Source: Citromicrobium sp.
GTDB lineage: Bacteria > Pseudomonadota > Alphaproteobacteria > Sphingomonadales > Sphingomonadaceae
Length of the DNA stretch: 64,000 nucleotides
Direction: 5' to 3'
Assembly (NCBI GenBank): GCA_002729695.1
Contig: PBYQ01000036.1
Location: forward strand, 112,276 to 176,275
Below the pieces are notes generated by a model that was given only the letters and a program-made list of their open reading frames with translations, ran no database searches and was not told the DNA's origin. Below are positions 1 to 9,290 of the stretch, piece after piece. Numbering within the stretch: position 1 is the first letter of the stretch; each line of letters starts with the position of its first letter. The position numbers and the translations under genes are program-made.

Positions 1-1
1 G

Positions 2-289
2 ATCGTCGCCTACCTGCGTGGGCGCTACGACTTCTGGCCGCTGTTCGACGGCGCGTGCGTTTCCGCCGATCACGCCACGCTCAAGCCCGATCCACGCATG
101 TATCGCTGGCTGTGCGAGGAGTATGACCTCGTACCGGAGGAATGCGTGTTCTTCGACGACCTGCCAAAGAACGTCGACGGCGCGAAGGCGGTGGGGATGG
201 AAAGTTTCGTCTTCACCACCACCGCGCAGGCGGAAGCGGACCTGCGCAGCATCGGCGTCGATCCGGACGCCCAGCTGGAGGCGGCGTGA
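2..289 (+). CDS. HAD-family hydrolase, C-terminal part (gene starts before the window)
   Basis: Only the last 95 codons are present, read from base 2. The fragment holds the two C-terminal haloacid dehalogenase signatures: the lysine motif III within LKPDPRMY, and motif IV as VFFDDLPKNVDGA, whose paired aspartates coordinate Mg2+. The spacing and the following GM..FVFTT strand fit HAD subfamily IA phosphatases (glucose-1-phosphatase/YihX-like). The aspartate nucleophile lies upstream of the window, so the substrate cannot be judged. The stop overlaps the GTG start of the next gene, which suggests translational coupling. Family call is firm; substrate unknown. Confidence 0.85.
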   Translation: MVAYLRGRYDFWPLFDGACVSADHATLKPDPRMYRWLCEEYDLVPEECVFFDDLPKNVDGAKAVGMESFVFTTTAQAEADLRSIGVDPDAQLEAA

Positions 290-705
290 CCGACGAAAGC
301 TGGGCCTTCGAGCGCGACTACACCGCAAGCCCTGAGCACATCGACGAGCTCGGCCACGTCAACAATGCCGAGTGGGTCCGCTGGATTCAGGATATCGCGG
401 TCTCCCACTGGCACGCGGTCGCGCCCGACGAACACCGCGACCGCTATATCTGGGTCGTGACCCGGCACGAGATAGACTATCGCGGCAACATCCAGGCAGG
501 CGAGACCGCGCACGGCCGCACACGCGTGCACGGCGAGCCCAAGGGGGCGCAGTTCGGGCGCGAGGTCCAGTTCGTGAACGCGGAGGGCAAGGTGCTGGTC
601 GCGGCGCTCACCCGCTGGGCGATGCTCGACCGGCAGACGATGCGCCCGGCGCGGATTACGGCGGAGATCGCCGCGCCGTTCCTCACCTCGTCACCCCGGA
701 CTTGA
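286..705 (+). CDS. Acyl-CoA thioesterase, 4-hydroxybenzoyl-CoA thioesterase (YbgC-like) family
   Basis: A 139-residue single hotdog-fold protein of usual length for the 4HBT family, expected to hydrolyse acyl-CoA thioesters in the cytoplasm. The N-terminal segment DELGHVNNAEWVRWIQD is the family hallmark, with the asparagine and following residues at the active site. A GTG start at 286 is chosen because it overlaps the TGA of the HAD gene by four bases and begins just before the hotdog domain. The last codons and the stop fall inside a GC-rich hairpin repeat (690-717), so the native C-terminus may have been altered by repeat insertion. Substrate unknown. Confidence 0.85.
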   Translation: MTDESWAFERDYTASPEHIDELGHVNNAEWVRWIQDIAVSHWHAVAPDEHRDRYIWVVTRHEIDYRGNIQAGETAHGRTRVHGEPKGAQFGREVQFVNAEGKVLVAALTRWAMLDRQTMRPARITAEIAAPFLTSSPRT

Positions 706-717
706 TCCGGGGTCCCG
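690..717. repeat. GC-rich hairpin repeat, left copy
   Basis: A perfect 7-bp stem (CCCCGGA at 694-700, TCCGGGG at 706-712) closes a five-base loop. It supplies the stop codon of the thioesterase gene. A related hairpin lies at 879-907, on the other side of the GIY-YIG remnant. Dispersed palindromes of this general sequence are common in alphaproteobacterial genomes; that is recalled knowledge, and only these two copies were noticed here. Confidence 0.7.
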
Positions 718-732
718 CTACTTTCGCGATAT

Positions 733-859
733 TCACACCAGCGAATCGAACAGATCACGCCACTCTGAGCGCGAGATCCGCAGCCACGCCGACATACATC
801 GTGCTGAGATAGGGATCGGCCATGATGTAGACCCAGCCCGCTGACGTTTTCCGATCCAT
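733..859 (-). pseudogene. GIY-YIG nuclease remnant with internal deletion
   Basis: Reading from ATG 859 (MDRKTSAGWVYIMAD), the sequence gives the start of a GIY-YIG domain, with VYIM and TMYVGV forming the first two beta strands, then hits TGA at 755-757. In another frame the same bases continue as SEWRDLFDSLV and stop at 733-735, which resembles the usual C-terminal tail of short sphingomonad GIY-YIG proteins. The simplest reading is a deletion that removed the middle of a roughly 90-100 residue protein and joined head to tail out of frame. The catalytic Arg/Glu region is gone, so the product should be inactive. Confidence 0.65.
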
Positions 860-878
860 CACAGGATGGGAAAACAGG

Positions 879-907
879 CGTGACCCCGGGTCTGGCCGGG
901 GTGACGG
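879..907. repeat. GC-rich hairpin repeat, right copy
   Basis: An imperfect palindrome, with CCCCGG and CCGGGG arms and near-matching flanks (GTGACC..., ...GGTGAC). It resembles the hairpin at 690-717, so the two bracket the GIY-YIG remnant. Together they suggest a small repeat-flanked unit inserted after the thioesterase gene. Confidence 0.55.
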
Positions 908-969
908 GGGAAGACGGTGTAAGATAATACTCGCATTTACATGCTGAGGTTGCGCGCTAACCTTTATGA

Positions 970-1341
970 ATGCTCCGTTCGCTTCTAGTTTTGCCTTTAG
1001 CATTTTCACTATTCGGCTGTGGGCCACCATTGGTTTGGGGCGGCGAAAAAGCGACCAAGGACAGGCTCTTAGGCATCGTTCCAGAGGGCTCAACTGTGAG
1101 CGTTCTGGAAGCCGAAGCGATGAGCCGCAGGTGGCGTGTTTCAAATCGCGATGACCGAACTTTTGAAAAGGGATTGGCACACTACTTCGGTGGTGGCTGC
1201 AAGTATCAGGGCGGCGTCACGAGGACGGTCATCGTTGCCGAATATGGGGTTCTGACTACTACGGTCGAAACGGTTTGGCTGTTCGATGCAAGTGGTGAGC
1301 TTAGTGCTCTTTGTGTCAGGCGGACGACGGATGCGCCTTGA
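970..1341 (+). CDS. Hypothetical lipoprotein
   Basis: A 123-residue protein that I do not recognise. The N-terminus MLRSLLVLPLAFSLFGC is a short lipoprotein signal with a lipobox-like LFGC, so the mature protein should start at the cysteine and be membrane-anchored. The rest is soluble, with two more cysteines (GGCKYQ and LCVRR) and a run of beta-strand-like segments near the end. Codon use is visibly less GC-rich than in the neighbours (many TTT, TTA, AAA and CTA-type codons). It sits directly beside the repeat-flanked GIY-YIG remnant, which together suggests acquired DNA. No partner gene is evident. Confidence 0.6.
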   Translation: MLRSLLVLPLAFSLFGCGPPLVWGGEKATKDRLLGIVPEGSTVSVLEAEAMSRRWRVSNRDDRTFEKGLAHYFGGGCKYQGGVTRTVIVAEYGVLTTTVETVWLFDASGELSALCVRRTTDAP

Positions 1342-1371
1342 ATAGGCGCGCGACCGTAAAGTGTGTTGAAA

Positions 1372-2355
1372 TCACACCCCCGCGACCATCTCCTCGCTCA
1401 TCGCCCACAGGCGCTGCGCGCTGCCTTCGTCGACCGTGTAGGGCTGAACCTTGTTGTAGCGGCTCGGGTTTTCGCTATCCGCCAGCGCCGCGATGTCGCA
1501 GTCCTCGCAATATTCGCCGCCGCGATCCTTCAATGCTGGCGCAGTTGCGGCCCACAAAGTCGTCGAGGCGCCCTGCGTGACGCTCTTGAACATCTTGGCG
1601 GCCTGTTCCGACAGCTCGCCATCCTCGTTCATCCAGCCCAGCGCGACCATTTCCTCGACATCCAGGTGCCGCTGGAGCGGGGTCGCGATGCCGCCGGGGT
1701 GGACCGAGAAAGCGCGCCCGCCGTGCAGCGCCAAACGCTTGTTCATGCCGACCGCGAACAGCGCATTGGCGGTCTTGGCCTGGCCGTAGGCCTGCCACTT
1801 ATCGTATTCGCCCGTTTCCCAGTTGGGATCGTCCCAGCGGATATCGCTGATCTTGTGCCCGGTGGAAGACAGCGCGACCACGCGCACGTCGCTGTCTGGA
1901 AGCGCGGCAGTCTTCTCGAGCAGCGGCATCAGCGCCTGCGCCAGTGCGAAATGGCCGAGGTGGTTGACGCCGAACTGCTGCTCCCATCCCGGCCCCACGC
2001 GGGTCAGCGGGCAGGCCATGATTCCGGCATTGTTGATCAGCAGATCGAGGCGATCATGCTGCGCAGCAAAGTCTGCAGCAAATTTGCGGACCGTGGCAAG
2101 ATCGGCGAGGTCCATTTGCATGATTGTGACGTCGCCCGCGACGTCTGCGAGATTGCCCACCGCCTTCGCATGATCGCGTGCAGGCACGATCACTTTCGCG
2201 CCCGCACCGGCCAGCCCGCGCACCGTCTCCACCCCGATACCCGAATAGCCTCCGGTGACGATGGCGACCTTGCCGGTCAGGTCGATGCCGCTGAGCACCT
2301 CCTGCGGTTCGGTCGTGCGGCCGAAGCCCGAATTGGTCGGTTGCTGCGTGCCCAT
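1372..2355 (-). CDS. Short-chain dehydrogenase/reductase (retinol dehydrogenase/WW-oxidoreductase-like class)
   Basis: A 327-residue NAD(P)-dependent SDR oxidoreductase. Visible motifs are the cofactor loop TGGYSGIG (about residues 34-41), NNAG (108-111), a serine in ALSSTG (about 163-164) and YGQAK (Tyr190/Lys194), so the catalytic Ser-Tyr-Lys triad is intact. An N-terminal extension of about 28 residues precedes the Rossmann fold, and the length and WDDPNW segment fit the retinol dehydrogenase-like group. The substrate cannot be told. It lies 30 bases downstream of the alanine dehydrogenase gene on the same strand, so the two may be co-transcribed. Confidence 0.88.
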   Translation of the reverse strand: MGTQQPTNSGFGRTTEPQEVLSGIDLTGKVAIVTGGYSGIGVETVRGLAGAGAKVIVPARDHAKAVGNLADVAGDVTIMQMDLADLATVRKFAADFAAQHDRLDLLINNAGIMACPLTRVGPGWEQQFGVNHLGHFALAQALMPLLEKTAALPDSDVRVVALSSTGHKISDIRWDDPNWETGEYDKWQAYGQAKTANALFAVGMNKRLALHGGRAFSVHPGGIATPLQRHLDVEEMVALGWMNEDGELSEQAAKMFKSVTQGASTTLWAATAPALKDRGGEYCEDCDIAALADSENPSRYNKVQPYTVDEGSAQRLWAMSEEMVAGV

Positions 2356-2385
2356 CGTTTCTCTCCCGGTGCGATGTCTGTGTCG

Positions 2386-3501
<1,116 letters not shown>

Positions 3502-3674
3502 GGTTGTGAAAAGCCTTTTGCAGTGTTGCCGCGCTCGTTAGGTTGCGGCGCGTGAGGGGGCAAGACCGGGCGCGCATTCCGTAAGGTAAGCCGGTATAGT
3601 CACGCGACTGTCACACGAGGGTGCTCTAGCGCGGCGCTTGAATGGCTCACTTCGATCCGAGTGAAAGGCGATAC

Positions 3675-4787
3675 ATGAAATTCACCAATGTCCTCGCGCT
3701 GGCGGTAACCGCCGGCCTGATGCTGACCGGCTGCGACAGCAGCGGCGGTACGCGCGACTCGATCCGCGCGGTCGGCTCTTCGACCGTCTACCCCTTCGCC
3801 AAACAGGTTGCCGAGAGCTTTTCGCGCTCGAACCCCGATCTGCGTTCGCCGCTGATCGAATCGACCGGCTCGGGCGCGGGCATCGCGCTGTTCTGCCAGG
3901 GCGTCGGCGCGGATACGCCCGACATGGCCAACGCTTCGCGCCGGATGAAGGTGAGCGAGTTCGAAACGTGCCAGTCGAACGGCGTCGACGCGATCACCGA
4001 AATCCAGGTCGGGCTGGACGGGATCGCCTTTGCCAGCGCGGAAGGTGGCATCATGATGTCGCTGACGCCGGAGATCGTCTACAAGGCGCTGGCCGCGAAC
4101 CCTTACGGCAAGGAACAGACCGCGCAGACCTGGCGCGATGTCGATCCCTCGCTGCCCGACGCGCCGATCCTCGTCTACGGGCCGCCCTCGACCAGCGGCA
4201 CGCGCGATGCGCTGAAGGAACTGGTGCTGACCGCCGGGTGCGAAACCGACCCGGAAATGAAGGCGCTGAAGGAAAAGGACGAGGACGCGTTCGAGCGGAC
4301 CTGCACCGAAGTCCGCAGCGACGGCAAGTATGTCGACCAGGGCGAGCAGGACAATCTGATCGTCCAGAAGATCCAGGGCAACAAGAACGCCGTCGGCATC
4401 TTCGGCTATTCCTATCTCGAAGAGAACGAAGGCCGCGTGCAGGGCCTGCCGATGAACGGCGTCGACCCGACCTACGACAACATCGCCAGCTTCAAGTATC
4501 CCGGTGCGCGCCCGCTCTACATCTACGTCAAGCAGGCGCACCTTCAGGCGATCCCGGGGCTGCAGGCCTATCTCGACCAGTGGATGAAGATGTGGGAGCG
4601 CGGTGGCCCGCTGGCCAAGATCGGCCTCGTCGCACTGCCCGCCGGCACGATGGAAGAGATGGCGGGTCGCATCAGGACCCAGCCCAAGCTGACCGCCGCC
4701 GAGCTTGAAAGCGACAGCACGCTCGACGCCGAACGTGCCGAAGCGGAAAGCGGCAACGCGGGCAAGCCCGTCGAACCCGCCGAGTAA
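3675..4787 (+). CDS. pstS: Phosphate-binding lipoprotein, PstS family
   Basis: A 370-residue periplasmic phosphate-binding component of a Pst-type ABC transporter. ATG 3675 follows an AAAGG ribosome site and opens a lipoprotein signal ending in LTGC. The binding-site loops are recognisable: VGSSTVYPF (about 35-43), STGSGAG, and PSTSGTRDA in the second lobe. The C-terminal roughly 30 residues form an acidic tail (ESDSTLDAERAEAESG) absent from many homologues. No pstC, pstA, pstB or phoU is nearby; a strong terminator follows at once, so the gene is monocistronic. One Pho-box-like half site, CTGTCAC, lies at 3608-3614, but the expected second half does not match, so PhoB control is only a possibility. 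Confidence 0.88.
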   Translation: MKFTNVLALAVTAGLMLTGCDSSGGTRDSIRAVGSSTVYPFAKQVAESFSRSNPDLRSPLIESTGSGAGIALFCQGVGADTPDMANASRRMKVSEFETCQSNGVDAITEIQVGLDGIAFASAEGGIMMSLTPEIVYKALAANPYGKEQTAQTWRDVDPSLPDAPILVYGPPSTSGTRDALKELVLTAGCETDPEMKALKEKDEDAFERTCTEVRSDGKYVDQGEQDNLIVQKIQGNKNAVGIFGYSYLEENEGRVQGLPMNGVDPTYDNIASFKYPGARPLYIYVKQAHLQAIPGLQAYLDQWMKMWERGGPLAKIGLVALPAGTMEEMAGRIRTQPKLTAAELESDSTLDAERAEAESGNAGKPVEPAE

Positions 4788-4810
4788 GGCTGCGGCCGCA
4801 AGGCCTGAAG

Positions 4811-4850
4811 AAAGAGGCCGCCCGCTCTGCCCGAGCGTGGCGGCCTTTTT
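4811..4850 (+). terminator. Rho-independent terminator of the PstS-family gene
   Basis: Stem AGGCCGCC (4815-4822) pairs with GGCGGCCT (4839-4846), with an inner CGCTC/GAGCG stem, and is followed by TTTTT. It starts 24 bases after the stop codon. A run of A residues on the left arm could let it also act on leftward transcripts of the convergent DUF347 gene. Confidence 0.85.
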
Positions 4851-4868
4851 CGTAGCCGCTCGTCCCTG

Positions 4869-5681
4869 TCAGCTTTCGAGGCGTTCCTGCTCTGCAACCG
4901 TTTCGGGCCGCTGGGGCAGCAGCGTCACCAGCAGGACGATTCCCGCCGCGAGCACCGCCGATGCCGCCAGCCGGCTCAGTTCGAGCCCGCCATGCGCGAC
5001 CGGCTTGTCGAGGAAATCGCCGACCACCGCACCCAGCGGGCGGGTCAGGATGAAGGCCGACCAGAACAACAGCGGCTTGGAAATGCGCGTGGTGTAGTGC
5101 GCCAGTGCGACCAGCGCGAGCGCGCCGCCGAAAATGCCCGCGGCCCCAAGGTAGCCGAGCGATCCGTCCGCCACCCAGTCGCCCAGCGCAGTGCCCAGCG
5201 TCTGCGAGAAGGTGATCGTGACCCAGTAGAACAGCTCCGCCTCGCGGGTATGGACCGAGGCCGCCGAAATCCCGCCGAGCGTGCGGTGCCAGGCGATCAG
5301 CGACAGGACGACCAGCGAGAACAGCAGGATCGATCCGCCCGGGTATCCGATGCCGAGCGATCGCGTCGCGAAATCGGCCAGCGTGGTGCCCGCGGTGGTC
5401 GAGGCGATGATCGTCGCCCAGTAGAGCCACGGATTGAACCGCCTGGCGCGGATCTGAAAGAAGGCGAAGATCGCGAGCGCGGCCCCGAAGATCACGGTGC
5501 CCACGACATAGCCGTTCAGCCCCGACTGCCCCGCGCTGGCCGAGGTTTCGCCCAGCCAGCTCATGCTGACGGTGTCGCCCGCGGTCTCTCCCAGAGTGGT
5601 TGCGAGGATCTTGATGATCCAGAACCCCAGCGTGACCGCCGGCACCTTCGCCGCGGTTTCCATCATTGCGTCTCGCGTCAC
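4869..5681 (-). CDS. DUF347-repeat (COG4705) integral membrane protein
   Basis: A 270-residue protein made almost entirely of hydrophobic helices (about eight). It shows four related helix-start motifs of DUF347 type: TTLGETAGDTVS, TTAGTTLADF, QTLGTALGDW and RPLGAVVGDF. The regularly placed Gly/Asp pairs within membrane segments suggest a transport or ion-handling role, but no function is established to my knowledge. A second Met (MMETAAK) a few codons in is an alternative start. It is divergent from the LuxR-type gene at 5787, and the palindromes between them suggest shared control. Confidence 0.8.
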   Translation of the reverse strand: MTRDAMMETAAKVPAVTLGFWIIKILATTLGETAGDTVSMSWLGETSASAGQSGLNGYVVGTVIFGAALAIFAFFQIRARRFNPWLYWATIIASTTAGTTLADFATRSLGIGYPGGSILLFSLVVLSLIAWHRTLGGISAASVHTREAELFYWVTITFSQTLGTALGDWVADGSLGYLGAAGIFGGALALVALAHYTTRISKPLLFWSAFILTRPLGAVVGDFLDKPVAHGGLELSRLAASAVLAAGIVLLVTLLPQRPETVAEQERLES

Positions 5682-5752
5682 TTCGCCATCTCCATCTGCC
5701 CGGCCCGCTTGCCAGCCGTGGCAATAGGTTGGACGGCGGCGCCCCCGAATCT

Positions 5753-5786
5753 ATAAGCACGCGCTTATGCGGCGCTGTTTCCGCAT
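5753..5786. promoter_or_regulatory. Two overlapping inverted repeats between divergent genes
   Basis: The first repeat is ATAAGC-acgc-GCTTAT (5753-5768), perfect six-base arms around four bases. The second is ATGCGG (5767-5772) with CCGCAT (5781-5786), spaced by eight bases and ending at the start of the LuxR-type gene. Their position between divergently transcribed genes fits an operator, possibly for the adjacent regulator. Confidence 0.45.
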
Positions 5787-6350
5787 GTGCTTAAGAGAGT
5801 TGCGAGCTTGCCCCAGACCCCGCGACACAACCTGCGACCGGGAGGAACCCAGCGCCGGGCCGCGCTCGCCGCATCCGCCTTCGTCGCGCTGCAGGGGATC
5901 GCCGCGCTCTATTTCCTCGGCGACGGGATCGACGATATCGCGGCGCAGATGCGTTCGGGCATCGGCGTCGAACCGATCATGGAATGCGTCATCGCCGTCG
6001 CCCTGCTGGCGGGCACCATCCTCGGCGCGCGCTACACGCAGCGCCTGCTGGCCGACGCGCGGCGCAGCGAACAGGCGCTGGGCATGGCGCGCGGCGCGAT
6101 GGCGCAGCTGATCGAATTGCGCTTCGCCGAATGGAACCTGACCCGTTCGGAAAGCGAGGTCGCGCTGTTCGCGATCAAGGGCAGCACCATCCCCGATATC
6201 GCCCGCCTGCGCGGCAGCGCGGAGGGCACGGTGCGATCGCAGCTGAGCCAGGTCTACGCCAAGGCCGGGGTCGCCAACCAGACGATGCTGCTGGCGGTGT
6301 TCCTCGACGACCTGATCGATCCGCTCGCGGTGGATGACGCACAGGGCTAA
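5787..6350 (+). CDS. Membrane-anchored LuxR-type helix-turn-helix regulator
   Basis: A 187-residue protein. Two hydrophobic segments (about residues 28-52 and 65-85) are followed by a charged helical stretch (ADARRSEQALGMARGAMAQ) and a C-terminal LuxR-family DNA-binding domain (about 115-170). The domain shows LTRSESEVALFAIKG, the scaffold helix, and GSAEGTVRSQLSQVYAKAGV, the recognition helix region. No receiver or autoinducer domain is present, so the signal is probably sensed at the membrane. A GTG start at 5787 is used; a TTG further in is possible. It is divergent from the DUF347 membrane protein, its likely target or partner (inferred from arrangement). Confidence 0.75.
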   Translation: MLKRVASLPQTPRHNLRPGGTQRRAALAASAFVALQGIAALYFLGDGIDDIAAQMRSGIGVEPIMECVIAVALLAGTILGARYTQRLLADARRSEQALGMARGAMAQLIELRFAEWNLTRSESEVALFAIKGSTIPDIARLRGSAEGTVRSQLSQVYAKAGVANQTMLLAVFLDDLIDPLAVDDAQG

Positions 6351-6402
6351 CCGGCAACGCTTGTTCGCAGAAACGAAATCGGCACACCGAGGTTCTCCCG
6401 TC

Positions 6403-7194
6403 ATGAAACCCAGCGACACCCGGATAAACGCCAATCCCGCACTGGTCGGGGTCGTGATCGTCGCGGCGCTGCTCCAGATCGTCACGACATCCTTGCCCGC
6501 GCTGGGCATCGGCGATCCGATCGGCTCGAAGTCGAACGCGGTGCGCACGCTGATCACCCCTGCGGGCTGGGCCTTCTCGATCTGGGGGCCGCTGTTCGCC
6601 GGTACGATCGCCTTCGCGATCTATCAGGCGCTGCCCGGCCAGAGGACGAGCGCGCTGTTGGCGCGTATCCGCCTGCCCGCAGCGAGCGCCTTCCTCGGTA
6701 ATGCGCTGTGGGCGCTCTACACGCAGTTCTTTGGGCTGGCGGTGTTCTCCGCAGTGATCATCATCCTCACCCTGTCGTGCCTCATCGCGACCTACCGCGT
6801 CTTCGCCCGGTGGGAGCCGAAGTTTTCGACCGGAGAGCGCTGGCTCGCCGTCCTGCCGCTGAGCGCGCTGGCCGCGTGACTGACCGCCGCGACCATCGTC
6901 AACATTGCCGCCACGCTGCTGTTCTACGGGGTCGACGGCGGAGAGGCCGCACCGCTGATCTCGGCGCTGGTGGTGCTGACCGGCGGGATCATCGCCTGCC
7001 TCGCGCTCGTCAGAGGGCGGGGCAATCCGCTCTACGCGGCGGTATTCCTGTGGGCGCTCTCGGCGATCTATGCTGCGGGCGGACAGCGCGCGGAGCCGGT
7101 CGCCATCGCCACGGGTGTCGCGGCGCTGCTGGTGATTGCCGGCGCGGCGATCGGCCTGCGATCGGCTGGCCTGAGACGCTGGTTCGGCGGATGA
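6403..7194 (+). pseudogene. TspO/MBR-like membrane protein interrupted by an in-frame TGA
   Basis: ATG 6403 opens a tryptophan-rich TspO/MBR-related protein with GWAFSIWGPLF and several membrane helices. It stops at TGA 6877-6879 after LPLSALAA. The same frame continues without another stop to 7194 (LTAATIVNIAATLLF..., more membrane helices, ending RRWFGG). The interrupted codon sits where relatives of this kind have tryptophan (AAW-LTAATIVN), so TGG to TGA is the simplest change. Read through, the product is 263 residues, normal for the extended family. It could be a real nonsense mutation, a sequence error or, least likely, readthrough. The first part alone lacks the last helices. Confidence 0.75.
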
Positions 7195-7218
7195 GCGCGC
7201 GGGCGGGGCGCGTGCCGC

Positions 7219-7653
7219 TCAGTCGCCGCCCTTGCTGCGCTTCTGCTCGTCCTCGCGCGCGTGCATTTCCGCCCACAGCTTTTCCGTTCCCGCCTCGACC
7301 GAGCGGTTCACATATTGCGAGGCGACCAGCCAGCCCTTGATCGGGCGGAGCGGGAGGACGCAGCCGATCGTCATCAGCGGCACCGCGAGAAGCAGCAGCA
7401 GCCACAGCGGCGGTTCCAGCGCGACCTGCACCCACACCATCAGGAACAGCAGCGGAAATGCGACGAAGCACAGCGAGAAGAAGGCCGGGCCATCGTCGGG
7501 CGAGGCAAAGCGGTAATCCAGCCCGCACACCTCGCATCGATCGCTGACCTTGAGCCACGACTTGAACATGTGCCCCTTGCCGCAGCGGGGGCACAGGCCC
7601 TTCCAGCCGGATTTGAATATCCAGGCGGCATGCTCGTTGATCTCGATCTTCAT
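7219..7653 (-). CDS. DUF983 family membrane protein
   Basis: A 144-residue protein of the DUF983 family. The N-terminal zinc-ribbon-like part has two CxxC pairs (GLCPRCGKGHMF and CEVCGLDY), the family signature. Two membrane helices follow (about residues 58-80 and 83-105), then RPIKGWLVASQY and a charged tail. Function unknown; the cysteine pairs suggest metal binding. It is convergent with the broken TspO-like gene. The 208 bp between it and the next minus-strand gene shows nothing recognisable. Confidence 0.88.
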   Translation of the reverse strand: MKIEINEHAAWIFKSGWKGLCPRCGKGHMFKSWLKVSDRCEVCGLDYRFASPDDGPAFFSLCFVAFPLLFLMVWVQVALEPPLWLLLLLAVPLMTIGCVLPLRPIKGWLVASQYVNRSVEAGTEKLWAEMHAREDEQKRSKGGD

Positions 7654-7861
7654 CTCGCGCCTTTCGGGGGTATTGGCGGACGTCGCCCTGCCTTGCGACA
7701 GGCGATTTCACGTGCCCCGATGGCGGTTTCGCGCGGCAAGCGCAATTGCGATGAGGGCCATTCGGCTTGCATCGAATACATCCGACACCGTCGGGGCGGT
7801 GCCAGCCAGAACCAGGCCTATAAGGTCGAACCGTCCGGGCATCCGCGCAGCCGACCGACAG

Positions 7862-9163
7862 CTAATCCCCGGCCGACACCGCCCGGGCAAAGGCATTGCG
7901 GATTTCCTCGCGATCCCGCTCCGCCTGCGCGCGATCTTCCGCATGATCGCGCAAGGCGCGCGCGCAATCCGCGAGGTAGGATGCCAGCCGCGGGGAACCA
8001 CCCGCTTCGCTCACGCAGCGCATGACGCGCCCGTAATTGTCGATCATCCGGATCGAGACCGCAGGATAATCCGCCGCCGCCTGCCGGAATGCGTTCAGCG
8101 GATCGCCGAACAGGCCGTGGAAATCCTGCCCCGGCAACTCGAAGCGCGGATGGTCCGCCGACACGGCGATCTGCTCGGGATCGACCCAGCTCTCGCGATG
8201 GCGCAGTATGATTTCGGCCAGCGCATCCGCAGCGGCGAGTGCGGTGTAGAAGTCGTTCACTGCGGGTGAGAGCGCACGCGCCGCGATCTCCACGATCAGG
8301 CGGATCTGGAAGACCGAACCTTGTCGGTCGCTCCTGAACGGGCCGATGGGCAACGCCTTCTTGACCGCGCCGGCAGAAGGCAGCCTGCGCTCGAACTGGG
8401 CAAGTGGCTCGCCCTTCAATACGTGCTGCCCGGGCGCAACGCAGATCCGCACCGCGCCCTCGTGCCCGGCGAGGCGATCTACCAGCCGATCGAGGTCGAC
8501 CCCTTCGACATAGCCGTCGCGCGGTGCCGCGACGGTCTGCGCGAAGGTGCCGGAAAAGGGCGCGCGTCCGGCGATTGCGCGGATTCCGTCAATCGCATCT
8601 CCCGCCAGCGCGTCGATCGCCTTGTCGACGAACATGGTCCGCCCGAGATCGTGCAGGGCGACCGCCAGCATGGCGACATTGACCGCCAGCAGCAGGATCG
8701 TGATCGACAAGGTGGCGAGCGGGGTCTCGGCCAAAGGCGCTTCCGCGTCGATGGCGGCAAGCGTCAGCACTGCGAATATCAGGCTGAACGACAGGCCCGC
8801 GATCGACACGCGCACCAGGTGTCGCCCGAGCCAGCGGTCGATCAGGCGTACGCCGAGATTCCCCGCCGCGATCGTCAGCACGATGAGCGAGATCGAGAAA
8901 TAGAGCGTGATGAAGGCCGCATCGATTCCGGCAATGACGCTGGCGACCTCTTTCGCGGTGTCCGCAGTGGCGACGGGCGCGAGGTCGTGGGCGATAAGCC
9001 AGTCGGACAAATAGCGGCGGTCCAGCGCCAGCGAGAGTGCAAAGGCAAGCGGAGCGGCGATCACCGCGCAGATCGCCAGGAACCAGTAGTTCGCCACCAG
9101 ACGGTGTGCGACCCAGCCCCGCAGGCTGGTGGAAGAACGGCTCAATTTCACGACCTGCCCCAA
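7862..9163 (-). CDS. DUF2254 family membrane protein
   Basis: A 433-residue predicted membrane protein. About four N-terminal helices occupy the first 165 residues, followed by a soluble C-terminal domain. The segment RALSPAVNDFYTALAAADAL, close to the family's characteristic ALSPAxNDP-type motif, identifies DUF2254. No biochemical role is established to my knowledge. The start is uncertain: TTG 9163 gives the longest form and GTG 9151 is an alternative. It is transcribed divergently from the rhodopsin gene, with 127 bp between them, so the two promoters share one intergenic region. Confidence 0.8.
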   Translation of the reverse strand: MGQVVKLSRSSTSLRGWVAHRLVANYWFLAICAVIAAPLAFALSLALDRRYLSDWLIAHDLAPVATADTAKEVASVIAGIDAAFITLYFSISLIVLTIAAGNLGVRLIDRWLGRHLVRVSIAGLSFSLIFAVLTLAAIDAEAPLAETPLATLSITILLLAVNVAMLAVALHDLGRTMFVDKAIDALAGDAIDGIRAIAGRAPFSGTFAQTVAAPRDGYVEGVDLDRLVDRLAGHEGAVRICVAPGQHVLKGEPLAQFERRLPSAGAVKKALPIGPFRSDRQGSVFQIRLIVEIAARALSPAVNDFYTALAAADALAEIILRHRESWVDPEQIAVSADHPRFELPGQDFHGLFGDPLNAFRQAAADYPAVSIRMIDNYGRVMRCVSEAGGSPRLASYLADCARALRDHAEDRAQAERDREEIRNAFARAVSAGD

Positions 9164-9290
9164 AGTCCATGTGTCAGTTCAGGAACTTAACACACGACCG
9201 CCCCTTTGGTTGCGGCGTACCCAGTGCCGGGGGCTCTTTGGTGGAGAAGGCATTCGGTCCGTGATTATCATCCTTTGAAAGGCACGGATT

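Noticed and set aside
3608..3620. Pho box before the PstS-like gene
   Set aside because: Only one half (CTGTCAC) matches; the second half does not, so it is not called as a site.
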